DNA of 44,078 nucleotides from Boseongicola sp. (GCA_028824715.1 JAPPCV010000027.1:1-44078); one strand, 5' to 3'; positions 35,202 to 43,704 are shown, numbered from the stretch's first letter. Made by a program: numbers and translations. Notes: generated from the letters alone by a model not told the origin.

Positions 35202-35222
35202 TGCTGACATAGTGCTGACACG
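35202..35222 (+). repeat. Right integrase arm-site candidate (21-bp repeat)
   Basis: Exact copy of 25616-25636 in the same orientation, 64 bases inside attR. In the excised circle the two copies would flank the attP core at 64 and 126 bases, the layout of integrase arm sites. Confidence 0.7.
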
Positions 35223-35286
35223 ACGGCGAATCACTTTCTCTGACTCTTCCCGGTCTTGTCCTTAAAGTCCTTGTTTTATTGGATTT

Positions 35287-35339
35287 TTCTGGTGCCCCCA
35301 GAGAGACTCGAACTCCCGACCCCCTGATTACAAATCAGA
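35287..35339. repeat. attR, 53-bp repeat within tRNA-Thr
   Basis: Identical to 25437-25489. Here it is part of an intact tRNA gene, so the element supplied the tRNA 3' end and integration restored the gene. Confidence 0.92.
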
Positions 35340-35365
35340 TGCTCTACCAGCTGAGCTATAGGGGC
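35290..35365 (-). tRNA. tRNA-Thr(TGT)
   Basis: 76 bases including an encoded CCA. The acceptor stem GCCCCTA pairs with the 3' strand, the D arm carries AGCTGGTAGA, and the anticodon loop TTTGTAA has anticodon TGT for ACA codons. The T loop is TTCGAGT. It is the integration site of the satellite; its 3' 50 bases come from the element. Confidence 0.95.
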
Positions 35366-35565
35366 ACGGCGGCGTCTCTAGCAACGGCAGTGCAGATGGG
35401 CAAGCCTGATCGATCGAGACGCAGGCCACTTGCAGCCTTGCTCATAACACACGGAATCCAATCCGAGCGGGTTCAATGTGCTCAGTCGCGGGATGGGTCG
35501 GCAAAGCGCTCGCAAGCCCGAAGGCTTGGACAACGCCAAGAAATCAGCTTTGCGTGTTGCAGGTT

Positions 35566-35593
35566 GTGACTACAGTTGTTAAATGTAGATCAC
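35566..35593. promoter_or_regulatory. Dyad upstream of toxin-antitoxin pair
   Basis: GTGACTACA and TGTAGATCAC are near-complementary arms (one extra base) 17 bases before the antitoxin start, a plausible operator for antitoxin autorepression. Confidence 0.35.
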
Positions 35594-35609
35594 GGTTGGA
35601 GAATTCAAG

Positions 35610-35873
35610 GTGCCTCATCAATACACACTTCGCGACGCGAAGGCTCGCCTGTCCGAGTTGTTGGACCTTGCGGCTGCGGGAAGTGTCGTCGAAATAACCC
35701 GGCAGGGGGCCAAGAGGGGACGGTTCAAATTGGTCTCGATGGACGGAGCGTTCGGTCAGCGTCGGCCAGGCGCACTGAAGGGGCGAATCGTGATTCCAGA
35801 GGCGTTCGACGACGAAGACCCGGACATCGTTGCTGACTTCGAAGACTTGAGGTCCAGTGCGGATTCTCGTTGA
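35610..35873 (+). CDS. Phd/YefM-type antitoxin
   Basis: 87 residues. The N-terminus YTLRDAKARLSELLDLAAAGSVVEITRQG is the Phd/YefM DNA-binding fold; the acidic C-terminal tail (DDEDPDIVADFEDL) would wrap the toxin. GTG start at 35610 with GGAG upstream. Overlaps the toxin gene by 17 bases. Located 244 bases outside attR, so it belongs to the chromosome side and not to the satellite. Confidence 0.85.
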   Translation: MPHQYTLRDAKARLSELLDLAAAGSVVEITRQGAKRGRFKLVSMDGAFGQRRPGALKGRIVIPEAFDDEDPDIVADFEDLRSSADSR

Positions 35874-36237
35874 TACACAGGCCCTGCTCTGGTGGCTGAT
35901 GGATTCGGAGAGGCTTGGACCAAAGGCGCGGCGCATCTTCCTGTCGGACGAACCCGTCATCAGCGCGGTCGTGCTGTGGGAAATCGCAATCAAGGTCAGC
36001 CTCGGGAAGCTCTCAGCGGACGTCGCCGAGGTGAGCAGAGTCATCGCCGAACAGGGTCTTGAGCGACTTGGCATCTCGGACCGGCACATGATCAACCTGC
36101 AAGCCCTGCCCTTTCATCATCGCGACCCGTTTGACCGAATGCTGATCGCGCAGAGCGACGCCGAGGACCTGCCCCTTCTGACTTCGGACGCAAAAATCGC
36201 GCTCTACGATGTAGCAACTGTCGACAGCACAACATGA
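35857..36237 (+). CDS. vapC: PIN-domain toxin (VapC family)
   Basis: 126-residue PIN ribonuclease. Acidic catalytic residues are seen in ILVDTQALLWW (D6), VLWEIAIK (E), DPFDRMLIAQ and LTSDAKI. GTG start with GAGG upstream, overlapping the antitoxin end. VapC-family toxins cut tRNA or rRNA; the target here is unknown. Confidence 0.87.
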   Translation: MRILVDTQALLWWLMDSERLGPKARRIFLSDEPVISAVVLWEIAIKVSLGKLSADVAEVSRVIAEQGLERLGISDRHMINLQALPFHHRDPFDRMLIAQSDAEDLPLLTSDAKIALYDVATVDSTT

Positions 36238-36421
36238 AGCACCGCCAGGAACGGTTGCAAGTATTTGCGCTCCAACTGGCGTGATCGGGCATTGCGATAC
36301 CTGCAAGGCGCGCCGCATGGGAACTGGACTCTCGATCATCGAAATCCGCAATCTTGCACGAGGCTTCCGGTGTTGAACGGACTTGGTCCGCAATTTCACG
36401 GATGACAGTTGCGAGGAATGG

Positions 36422-38086
36422 CTAACGCGAACTCGTCATCTGGCGAGCCAGCAGCGCAACGGCCGTCAGGCTCACAAGGATGACCAGGATTGCCGACGGA
36501 GCCGCCTGCACGACTTTCTCCAACGAAGCCTGCTCGTACGCCCGTGTCGCAAGGGTGTCGAAATTGAATGGCCGAAGCATCAGCGTCGCTGGGAGTTCCT
36601 TCACCGAATCCACGAATACCAGCAGGAGCGCCGTGGCCACCGACCCCCGGATCAGCGGCAGATAAACCCTGAGGAGCGTGCCGCCGGCGGACTGGCCGAG
36701 TGTCCTGGCCGCCATGGGCAGGCTCGGCGCGACACGCGCGACGGCCGCATCTGCCGCACCCTGCCCTATGGCGAAGAACCTGATCGAATAAGCATAGACC
36801 AAGGCCACGACACCACCCGTCAGCAGCAATCCGGGATCCCATCCGGTCAGGGCGAGAATGCCGTCAGCAAGCGCATTGTCGAATGCAGCCAAGGGAATCA
36901 GCAGGCCCAATGCCAACACGGCTCCGGGTGCCGCATATCCGATCGTCGTGATCGGCAGGAGCATTCCTGGCCCCTGCCGTCCGGACAATCTCGTCCCATA
37001 TACAAGAAACAGTGAGGCGATCACCGTCACGACGGCCGCCGCACCACCCACCATGAAGGTGTTCGCGAGCGCCGCCCCCAATCCTGGCGCCAGCCATCCC
37101 TCGGGGCTCGATAGCGCATGGTTCCCCAAGACCGCGACGGGAAGCACGAAGCCGGCCAGAAACGGCAACGCGCATGCCATTGAAGCCATCAAGCCCACTG
37201 CACCCGTCAGCGCCACCCGTTCGATTCGGTGATCCGTCCGAGACATCCGATGAAACTTCATGCGCCGACGGCTCGCCCTTTCGAGAACCACGAGAAAGAG
37301 GATCATTCCGAGAATGGCACATGCGATCTGCGCCGCCCCACCCGCGTTCCCGGCTTCCAGCCAGACAGTGAAGACCCCGGTCGTCAGGGTCTGCACGCCA
37401 AAGTAGTCAACGGCACCAAAGTCGTTCACGGTCTCCATCATCACGATTGCCGTGCCGGCCATGATCGCCGGCCGGGCAAGCGGCAGCCCGATCCTAAGGA
37501 AGCGTCGCCGGAATCCCGCACCGAGCGCGCGGGCGACCTCGTGGGCTCGGCCGGACTGCTCCCGAAACCCTGCACGCGCAAGCAGGTAGACGTATGGATA
37601 GAGCGATGCGGTCAGCACGAAAATCGCACCGTAACGCGACCTGATTTCGGGGAAGCGGTAGTCGGCGGCACTCTCCCAGCCAAAGACCTCGCGCAGACCG
37701 GTTTGCACGGGTCCCGCGAATTCGAGAAAGTCAACCAGTGCATAGGCGCCAAGGTATCCCGGCACCGCCAGCGGAAAGAGAAGAAGCCACTCCAGCCACC
37801 TCGATCCGGGGAAGCGGCAGCACACGATCAGCCAGGCCGTGCATGTCCCGATAATGGCCGAAAGGAAGCCAACCGAGGCCATGATGGTCAACGTATTCGC
37901 CAGGTAGCGCGGCAACGTCGTGGCCGCCAAATGCGCCCAGATCGGCTCCGACGGATGGGCCGCAATCCAGATGACGGAAATGATCGGCATGAGCACAAGC
38001 GCCGCGATCGCCAAGGCCCCGAGACTCCAGCCATCCGGCATGGGAAGGTGAATGCGGCGCAATAGTTGAGTGTTTCGATCGACCAT
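36422..38086 (-). CDS. Iron(III) ABC importer permease (FbpB/SfuB-like), fused double permease
   Basis: 554 residues with two homologous permease halves of about six helices each, as in FbpB. Coupling loops are HEVARALGAGFRRRFLRIGLPLARPAI in the first half and AARTLGQSAGGTLLRVYLPLIRGSV in the second. ATG at 38086 is preferred; a longer frame adds an arginine-rich shadow. The iron-binding protein and ATPase that it needs are not in the window, so it is separated from its partners or they lie elsewhere. Confidence 0.85.
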   Translation of the reverse strand: MVDRNTQLLRRIHLPMPDGWSLGALAIAALVLMPIISVIWIAAHPSEPIWAHLAATTLPRYLANTLTIMASVGFLSAIIGTCTAWLIVCCRFPGSRWLEWLLLFPLAVPGYLGAYALVDFLEFAGPVQTGLREVFGWESAADYRFPEIRSRYGAIFVLTASLYPYVYLLARAGFREQSGRAHEVARALGAGFRRRFLRIGLPLARPAIMAGTAIVMMETVNDFGAVDYFGVQTLTTGVFTVWLEAGNAGGAAQIACAILGMILFLVVLERASRRRMKFHRMSRTDHRIERVALTGAVGLMASMACALPFLAGFVLPVAVLGNHALSSPEGWLAPGLGAALANTFMVGGAAAVVTVIASLFLVYGTRLSGRQGPGMLLPITTIGYAAPGAVLALGLLIPLAAFDNALADGILALTGWDPGLLLTGGVVALVYAYSIRFFAIGQGAADAAVARVAPSLPMAARTLGQSAGGTLLRVYLPLIRGSVATALLLVFVDSVKELPATLMLRPFNFDTLATRAYEQASLEKVVQAAPSAILVILVSLTAVALLARQMTSSR

Positions 38087-38264
38087 TGCGAATTGCCTAG
38101 CTTGAAACAGGCTCACCGTCCAGTTGCCCTGAACGTCGCACCCGAGCCGGACGCCACTCAAGAACTCGTGCCGACAAGGCAATCTGCAAAGCGTCGCGCT
38201 CCCGGCAACGCCTGTCAGGCCGAGGGATGTCCGCACGGGCACGGGTCGACGTGCATGGGCCGCG

Positions 38265-38510
38265 TCACATGCCCAGCGCTTCCTTGTATATCTGCAGGAT
38301 TGCCTCTTCCTCGGCAACCTCGTTCAGGTCCCGCTTTCTCAACGCGATCAGCTTGCGCATGACCTTCGTGTCGTAGCCTCGCGATCCGGCCTCGGCCAGC
38401 ACCTCCTTCTGCTGGCCGGCGATGACCAACCTCTCCTCCTCAAGCGTCTCGTAGCGGTCGATGAACTGGCGGAGTTCATCCGCAGCAACGCGATAGGTCT
38501 GTTCGGTCAT
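38265..38510 (-). CDS. gapR: GapR (DUF2312) nucleoid-associated protein
   Basis: 81 residues. The helical YRVAADELRQFIDRYETLEEER, the AGQQKEVLAEAGSRGYDTKVMRKLIALRKRD core and the EEEAILQIYKEALG end match GapR, which forms rings on overtwisted DNA ahead of replication and transcription and works with topoisomerases. ATG at 38510 with GGAGAAGG nearby is chosen over a longer frame. The family is typical of Alphaproteobacteria and their phages. Confidence 0.9.
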   Translation of the reverse strand: MTEQTYRVAADELRQFIDRYETLEEERLVIAGQQKEVLAEAGSRGYDTKVMRKLIALRKRDLNEVAEEEAILQIYKEALGM

Positions 38511-38632
38511 GTCCTTCTCCGGCGGGCAATGCATGTCGTTGTCTGGCGCAACTCGATATTCCGCGAGCATTGAGCCGACAAGGGTTGATCCGCACGCCTC
38601 CGCCAACTATTCGGACAGGCCAGAGGTCAGTC

Positions 38633-38860
38633 ATGTGGGGACACATGGAAATCCTAGTCTGGACAGGAGCCTTGGTGACGCTTGCCGGTGTTGCAAGCCT
38701 GGTCTGGTGCATCGTCGCTGTTCAACGCGCTCGGCGCGAAGCGCTTGATGAATCGGCAATGAAGGCCAGGCTCCAGAGGACGGTTGCCATGAACATGGGC
38801 GCGCTCATGCTGTCCGCAATCGGGCTGATGATGGTCGTCGTCGGAATCCTGCTTGGATAG
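38633..38860 (+). CDS. Small two-helix membrane protein
   Basis: 75 residues from ATG 38633 (GAGGT five bases upstream); ATG 38645 is an alternative start. Two membrane helices (LVWTGALVTLAGVASLVWCIV and MGALMLSAIGLMMVVVGILL) joined by a charged loop. No function recognised. Confidence 0.6.
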   Translation: MWGHMEILVWTGALVTLAGVASLVWCIVAVQRARREALDESAMKARLQRTVAMNMGALMLSAIGLMMVVVGILLG

Positions 38861-38872
38861 GGACGTCGAGAC

Positions 38873-41569
38873 TCAACTTGCCCGCCCCGCAACTGCGCTT
38901 TCCGCATCCGGCAAAGTGACCCGAAACGCCGCGCCGCCAAGTCCTGCAACGTAGTCGACCTCTCCCCCAAGGCGCTTCATGACCTCGCGGCAGATCGCCA
39001 GCCCGAGCCCTGCGCCACCTCCGGCCCGGTGATCGTCGGCACGCGTGAATTTCTCGAACATCTCCGCCTGGGACTCTTCCGGAATGCCGGAACCGTTGTC
39101 GATGAAGTCGACGACGTGACGACCGTCAACCTCGTGCACATGGACCTTCAGGCGTGGTTCGGGGGCATCGCAGTATTGCCCGGCATTCGAGATCAGGTTG
39201 ATGAACACCTGCGCCAGCCTGTCGCAGTCGGTGCGGAGCGGCACCTTCTCGTCAATTCCGTTGCGGTCGACCGCCATCGTCGCCTCGGCGCCCAACTGCC
39301 CGGTTGCGACGAAGGCCCGGTCCAGAACCGCATCAAGCGTGCCGTCCTGACGGTTCAGCACGACCTGCCCGCTCTCGAGCACGCTCAGGTCCAGCAGATC
39401 GTCGAGAAGCCGTGTCATTCGGACTGCCTCGCCGTTTATGATCTGGCTGAATTTCTGACGTTCCCCTGCCGTCATCGACTCGCCATCCATCAGTATCTCG
39501 CTGAACGAGCGGATCGAGGTCATCGGCGTGCGCAATTCGTGGCTGACCTGGCTGAGAAAGCTGTCCTTCTGGAACGAAAGCGCCACAAGCTTCTCGTTCG
39601 CTTCACGCAACTGGCCCGCCGTGTTTTCAAGCTCCCTCGACTTTGACTCGAGCTGGCTCGAGTATTCGAGAATCTGCTGGGCCTCGTCGGCGACTCTCAT
39701 CATGTCCTCGACGGACACCGACACGCCGCCGGTGATCTGCGCGATCATCGCGTGCGCGGTCGCCGCCCCGACCGAGCCCGAAAGTTCGCGCTCGAGTCTT
39801 TCGACAAATGCCGGCGTCACGTCCGGGAGAGACCCGCTCTTGTTCTGTCTTTGGGCCTCCGCCCTGAAGAGCGCCTGAGCATCAGTGGCGCCAAGAAGCC
39901 GTTGCGACATCATGAGGAGGTCTTCGGCTTCGACCACACCGCCGCTCCAGCCCCGGCCCCCCCCCGAATACCGGAAAATGTTGACGAAGCGGGCGCCCTG
40001 GAGACGTTCAAGCGGAGTCTGGGAGCTAAGGATGGAGAATGCCAGGAACGACCCGGCGTTCAGGATCATGGACCAGAACACGGAGTGCACCAGCGGATCC
40101 AGCCCCTCGATTCCGAAGAGCGCATGAGGGCGAAGGAGCGCGATGCCGAACGGGCCATGCGCAAGGATCTCCGGCGTCAGGATGCCGCCTTCTCCGAAAC
40201 TCGGCAGGAACGAGGTCCAGACCCAAACCGCAAATCCGACCGAAATCCCGGCGGCAGCGCCAGTCCGGGTTGCGCCGCGCCAGAAGATGGCACCCAGGAG
40301 GGCGGGCAGCACCTGCGCGACGCCCGTAAACGACACCAGGCCGATCGCGGCGAGCGCGGCGCCGCCGCCCGAGAGAACGAAGTAAAGATATCCGAAGAGC
40401 AGGATTCCCGCGATCGAAAGGCGACGCGACAGGATCACCACTTTGCGCACATCGCCCGACAGCGCGGCCCTGCCCTCCCGCAAATTGAGCCAGATCGGCA
40501 TCACGACATGGTTCGACACCATGGTGGAGACCGCAATTGCAGCGACGATCACCATCGAGGTCGCCGAACTGAAGCCGCCCAGAAAGGCCAGCATCGCGAG
40601 CGCGTTCCGATCGAATGCCAGGGGTACGGTCTGCACGAACAGGTCTGGATTCGACCCCTCGGGACTCACGGACAGGCCGACGACGGCGATCGGGACGACA
40701 AACAGGCTGATCAAGAGAAGATAAAGGGGAAACGCCCAGCTTGCGGTTGCGAGATGCCGCTCATCGGAGTTCTCGACGACCATCACCTGGAACATGCGTG
40801 GCAGGCAGATGAATGCGGCCGCTGACAGGAATATCAGCGTTGCCCATCGATCCGCCCCGGTGTTCCAGCTGGATATCGGTGACGCATCTATGGCGTGAAG
40901 CGTGGGTCCCACTCCACCGCTGACGACAAAGACGACAAACATGCCCACGGCCATCAGCGCGGCGAGCTTGACGACCGCCTCGACGGCAATGGCCGTGACC
41001 ACGCCGTGGTGCCGCTCGTTCGCGTCCAGGTTGCGCGTTCCGAAAATGATCGTGAAGAGCGCCAGCCCCGCGGCAATCAGGAGCGCCGTGCTCCTCAAGG
41101 ACTGCGGATCTGACGCCGATCCGGACTGGGAAAACGCGTCCAGGCTCAGCGTCACTGACTGAAGCTGCAGGGCGACGTACGGGGTCGTGCCAATCACGGC
41201 GAGGCAGGTCACGAGCACGCCAAGCGCGTTCGACTTGCCATAGCGTGACGAGATCAGGTCGGCGATCGACGTGATCCTCTGCGAGCGCCCGATCCGCACA
41301 AGTCGCCGCAGGATCACCCACCATCCGACCATGACAAGCGTCGGGCCGAGATAGATCGCCACGAACTCCAGGCCGGAGCGCGCGGCATACCCGACAGCGC
41401 CGTAGAACGTCCAGGCCGTGCAATAGACGGACAGGGACAAGGTGTAGACCACGGGCGAACGCAGCCATCCGGCCTTTCCCCGCTCTGCCTGCTTGTCGGC
41501 CCAGAACGCCACCCCGAAGAGCAACAGGACATAAACGACGCAGATTACGACCAGGATGTCGAAGCTCAC
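38873..41569 (-). CDS. Sodium:solute symporter-histidine kinase fusion (CrbS-like)
   Basis: 898 residues. Residues 1 to about 500 form an SSS/PutP-type symporter with about 13 helices; then a helical linker with a coiled coil, a HisKA domain with phospho-acceptor His677 (SHELRTP) and an HATPase domain (N795, DNGSGIPEE, GGGAGLGLAI). Relatives of the CbrA/CrbS type sense amino acids or acetate and signal to a response regulator. GTG start overlapping the small membrane protein stop (GTGA). Its receiver partner is most likely the product at 41841-42209. Confidence 0.92.
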   Translation of the reverse strand: MSFDILVVICVVYVLLLFGVAFWADKQAERGKAGWLRSPVVYTLSLSVYCTAWTFYGAVGYAARSGLEFVAIYLGPTLVMVGWWVILRRLVRIGRSQRITSIADLISSRYGKSNALGVLVTCLAVIGTTPYVALQLQSVTLSLDAFSQSGSASDPQSLRSTALLIAAGLALFTIIFGTRNLDANERHHGVVTAIAVEAVVKLAALMAVGMFVVFVVSGGVGPTLHAIDASPISSWNTGADRWATLIFLSAAAFICLPRMFQVMVVENSDERHLATASWAFPLYLLLISLFVVPIAVVGLSVSPEGSNPDLFVQTVPLAFDRNALAMLAFLGGFSSATSMVIVAAIAVSTMVSNHVVMPIWLNLREGRAALSGDVRKVVILSRRLSIAGILLFGYLYFVLSGGGAALAAIGLVSFTGVAQVLPALLGAIFWRGATRTGAAAGISVGFAVWVWTSFLPSFGEGGILTPEILAHGPFGIALLRPHALFGIEGLDPLVHSVFWSMILNAGSFLAFSILSSQTPLERLQGARFVNIFRYSGGGRGWSGGVVEAEDLLMMSQRLLGATDAQALFRAEAQRQNKSGSLPDVTPAFVERLERELSGSVGAATAHAMIAQITGGVSVSVEDMMRVADEAQQILEYSSQLESKSRELENTAGQLREANEKLVALSFQKDSFLSQVSHELRTPMTSIRSFSEILMDGESMTAGERQKFSQIINGEAVRMTRLLDDLLDLSVLESGQVVLNRQDGTLDAVLDRAFVATGQLGAEATMAVDRNGIDEKVPLRTDCDRLAQVFINLISNAGQYCDAPEPRLKVHVHEVDGRHVVDFIDNGSGIPEESQAEMFEKFTRADDHRAGGGAGLGLAICREVMKRLGGEVDYVAGLGGAAFRVTLPDAESAVAGRAS

Positions 41570-41841
41570 GTCTTGCGCTCCACCTGCCGACCCTCGCGCG
41601 TGCGTTCGGCAATGCGCGCAATTCTTGCCAGAGATCGTGACAGAAACCCGGACAGGCCGATCAGCGCCATCCAGACCGTGAACACGTACACGAGTGCAGA
41701 TGACGTCGCGCGACCCGTGGCCCAGAGAATCGGGATCAGCATCAGGACGATCGCAAGCAGCGGCAGGAGATTCGCGGCGTCAAGCACGCGCCGCTGGCGC
41801 GTCGATGCACTTGCGGGCGAATTCGGGGCCGGGTCGGCCAT
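41566..41841 (-). CDS. Small membrane protein of the sensor operon
   Basis: 91 residues with two helices (LLPLLAIVLMLIPILWATG and ALVYVFTVWMALIGLSGFL) and a basic C-terminus. Sandwiched by TGATG and GTGA overlaps between receiver and symporter-kinase genes. Small membrane proteins in this place accompany SSS-type transporters in related operons; a helper or accessory role for the symporter half is inferred. Confidence 0.8.
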   Translation of the reverse strand: MADPAPNSPASASTRQRRVLDAANLLPLLAIVLMLIPILWATGRATSSALVYVFTVWMALIGLSGFLSRSLARIARIAERTREGRQVERKT

Positions 41842-42209
41842 CAGCGCACCAGTTCACGTGCGCTCGCCAACATCTCGGCATTCGAGAAGGGCTTTGTCAT
41901 GAACTTGTTGACGCCAAGCCTCTCGGCCAGTTCCTTGTCCTTCTTCTGCCCGCGCGCCGTCAGCATCATGACCGGAATGTCGCGTGTTGCCTCGTCGGCA
42001 CGCATGTCGCTCAGGATGTCGTAGCCGGACCGGTTCGGCAGCATGACGTCAAGTATCACGAGGTCGGGACTCCGGCTACGGACCGCCTCCAGCGCATTCT
42101 TGCCGTCCGGACTGGTGTCAACGCGCCAGCCTTCCCGCGACAGGATGAACCTGATCGCCTCGATGATGTTCGGCTCGTCCTCGATCAGCAGGACCCGCGT
42201 CTCCGTCAC
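41841..42209 (-). CDS. Single-domain response regulator (CheY-like)
   Basis: 122 residues, receiver domain only: acidic pocket E10/D11, phospho-acceptor D54 (LVILDVMLP), T84 and K106 (FMTKPF). No output domain, so it must act by protein contact or phosphorelay. GTG start. Coupled to the symporter-kinase genes. Confidence 0.92.
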   Translation of the reverse strand: MTETRVLLIEDEPNIIEAIRFILSREGWRVDTSPDGKNALEAVRSRSPDLVILDVMLPNRSGYDILSDMRADEATRDIPVMMLTARGQKKDKELAERLGVNKFMTKPFSNAEMLASARELVR

Positions 42210-42272
42210 CGTCGATCCCCTCCCCGGATGATGGCGCTGGTCGCAAGACTATGACCAGACCGGCCTGGAGTG

Positions 42273-43595
42273 TCAAAGCCCTTCGCCCGACAGCGTCGAG
42301 AACACCGCAGGCTCGCGCCGCGAAGGACAGCCCGTCTCGGCGCAGATCCGGCATGTCGTTCCGGCCCGGAGGATCCGGCCAGCGTCACGTCCGTGCTGCC
42401 ACTGCCTGAACAGCATCCACGACGTCACGACCGGAGGGCCCTCGAAACCCAAGGGATGAGTGATCTCCGCAACTGCATGCACGTCGAACAGGTTGTCGTC
42501 TCGCCCGCTCATCGCCAGCGTCTCTCGAACCGGAACCATCGGTTGCTGGCCGGCCCGGAAGAGCGGCCAGAGCGGGCAGGCCCCGCCAAAGCGAGGCAGG
42601 TCGAAGTCAGGCAGCGGCTTGCGAAAGACCAGCGTGCCCGAAGCGTCGCATCCGACCAGGCCGAACGCTCCTTGTTCGGGCAAGGCATCGGGAGCCAGCG
42701 TTGCAAGGCGACGGAACAATGCCGGCAGCGGCGCGTCAAGCATGTCCGCAAGGGCAAGCGGCTCTTCCGTCTTCCCGAGCGCGTCCCCAAGCGACGCTTT
42801 CGGCACTGCGGCCGCGTCCGCCGCGTATTGCACCAGGTGACCATGGGCCAGTTCCCTTGCGGCCAAGGTCCTGATCTCGTCCGCATCATCCACGATCGCC
42901 GCTATCGGGGCAGCGGCATCACGCTCAAGCTCCTCGAACACCCAGCCGCGCGTCATCAGCCATTGTTCGACTTCGTCCTGCGGCAGCGAGCCCGTTCCAC
43001 GGTCATCGGCCTCGGCATCCAGGTAGCCCACAAGCGACTCCGTGGCATCTGCAAGACGTCGGCTGTCCTCGTGGATGTTGCGGGCAAATCTCCGCTGCCA
43101 CTCAGGCTCGACCGGCTCGCCGCCCGCCAGGATGCCGCTTGCGGACCGGATGGCCGTGACGCTCGTGAGCACGTTGTGCATCGATGCCGAAAGGAAGGGA
43201 TCGTGAGTCAGGCGATCATCGAGGCGTTCGACCACCTGCTCCAGGCGCGCGCTTTCGCGGAACTGCATCCGGATCAACCGGGCCCAGCCCGGGAACCTGC
43301 TGGCGAGCTCATCGGCCCTGTCGCGCTCCGCGGCCGCCTCGTCGTGCTTGTCTGCAGCGGATTCCAGCGATGCCAGGAGCGCCGATTCCGCTCCTTCGCC
43401 AATGGCCGACGGTTCTGCACCGAGTGCCTCGGCAATTCTCAAGAGCAGGGAACCGCCGATTCTGCGGCGGTCGTGCTCGATGAGATTGAGATAGCTCGCC
43501 GAAATCCCGCAGGCCTTCGCCAACTCGGCCTGCTTCATGCCGAGCGCCATGCGGCTGTTGCGGATCCGCGTGCCTGCAAGCTGCGAACGGCTCAT
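42273..43595 (-). CDS. XRE-family regulator, short-chain fatty-acyl type
   Basis: 440 residues. Helix-turn-helix at about 9-63 (RIRNSRMALGMKQAELAKACGIS, then YLNLIEHDRRRIGG), a long helical middle and a ligand-type C-terminal half ending in CRICAETGC (C415, C418, C423), a cysteine pattern like that of RamB/short-chain acyl-CoA regulators. ATG at 43595 with AAGGAG upstream. Heads the sensor operon and is divergent from the binding-protein gene, so it probably controls both in response to a carboxylate or acyl-CoA signal (inference). Confidence 0.82.
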   Translation of the reverse strand: MSRSQLAGTRIRNSRMALGMKQAELAKACGISASYLNLIEHDRRRIGGSLLLRIAEALGAEPSAIGEGAESALLASLESAADKHDEAAAERDRADELASRFPGWARLIRMQFRESARLEQVVERLDDRLTHDPFLSASMHNVLTSVTAIRSASGILAGGEPVEPEWQRRFARNIHEDSRRLADATESLVGYLDAEADDRGTGSLPQDEVEQWLMTRGWVFEELERDAAAPIAAIVDDADEIRTLAARELAHGHLVQYAADAAAVPKASLGDALGKTEEPLALADMLDAPLPALFRRLATLAPDALPEQGAFGLVGCDASGTLVFRKPLPDFDLPRFGGACPLWPLFRAGQQPMVPVRETLAMSGRDDNLFDVHAVAEITHPLGFEGPPVVTSWMLFRQWQHGRDAGRILRAGTTCRICAETGCPSRREPAVFSTLSGEGL

Positions 43596-43667
43596 CGATT
43601 CTCCTTTGCCTTCAGGCCGGTTCTGCAACCGCGCGAAAACTAATTTACAATCCCTCGACCAAACCTG

Positions 43668-43704
43668 TCCATGAATTTTCAAGATTGCTTTTTTGTTTCA
43701 TGGA
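43668..43704. promoter_or_regulatory. Inverted repeat in divergent promoter region
   Basis: TCCATGAA at 43668-43675 and its exact complement TTCATGGA at 43697-43704, 21 bases apart, within an AT-rich patch between the XRE regulator and the binding-protein gene. The half-sites lie two helical turns apart from one another, as for a dimeric repressor or activator. Confidence 0.4.

Larger units (their letters stand above)
25437..35339. mobile_element. Integrated phage satellite (cf-PICI-like), 9.85 kb, at tRNA-Thr
   Basis: Bounded by 53-bp identical direct repeats made from the 3' part of tRNA-Thr. It contains an integrase, an AlpA-like regulator, a winged-helix/zinc-ribbon protein with nearby palindromes, and a head/packaging block (capsid, protease, connector, portal, terminase, HNH, gp10-like). 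There are no tail, holin/endolysin, CI-type repressor or polymerase genes. Phages this small with HK97 heads do not carry out a full lytic cycle alone, whereas capsid-forming PICIs have just this content. A decayed prophage is less likely because both ends and all genes look intact. Confidence 0.8.

Noticed and set aside
25437-35339. Gene transfer agent
   Set aside because: GTAs have no integrase, no att repeats and do encode tails; this element shows the opposite.
35584-35609. Longer antitoxin N-terminus (ITVGEFK) in frame before the GTG
   Set aside because: It resembles a Phd start but has no start codon after the in-frame stop at 35586-35588, and the GTG at 35610 already begins a complete domain.
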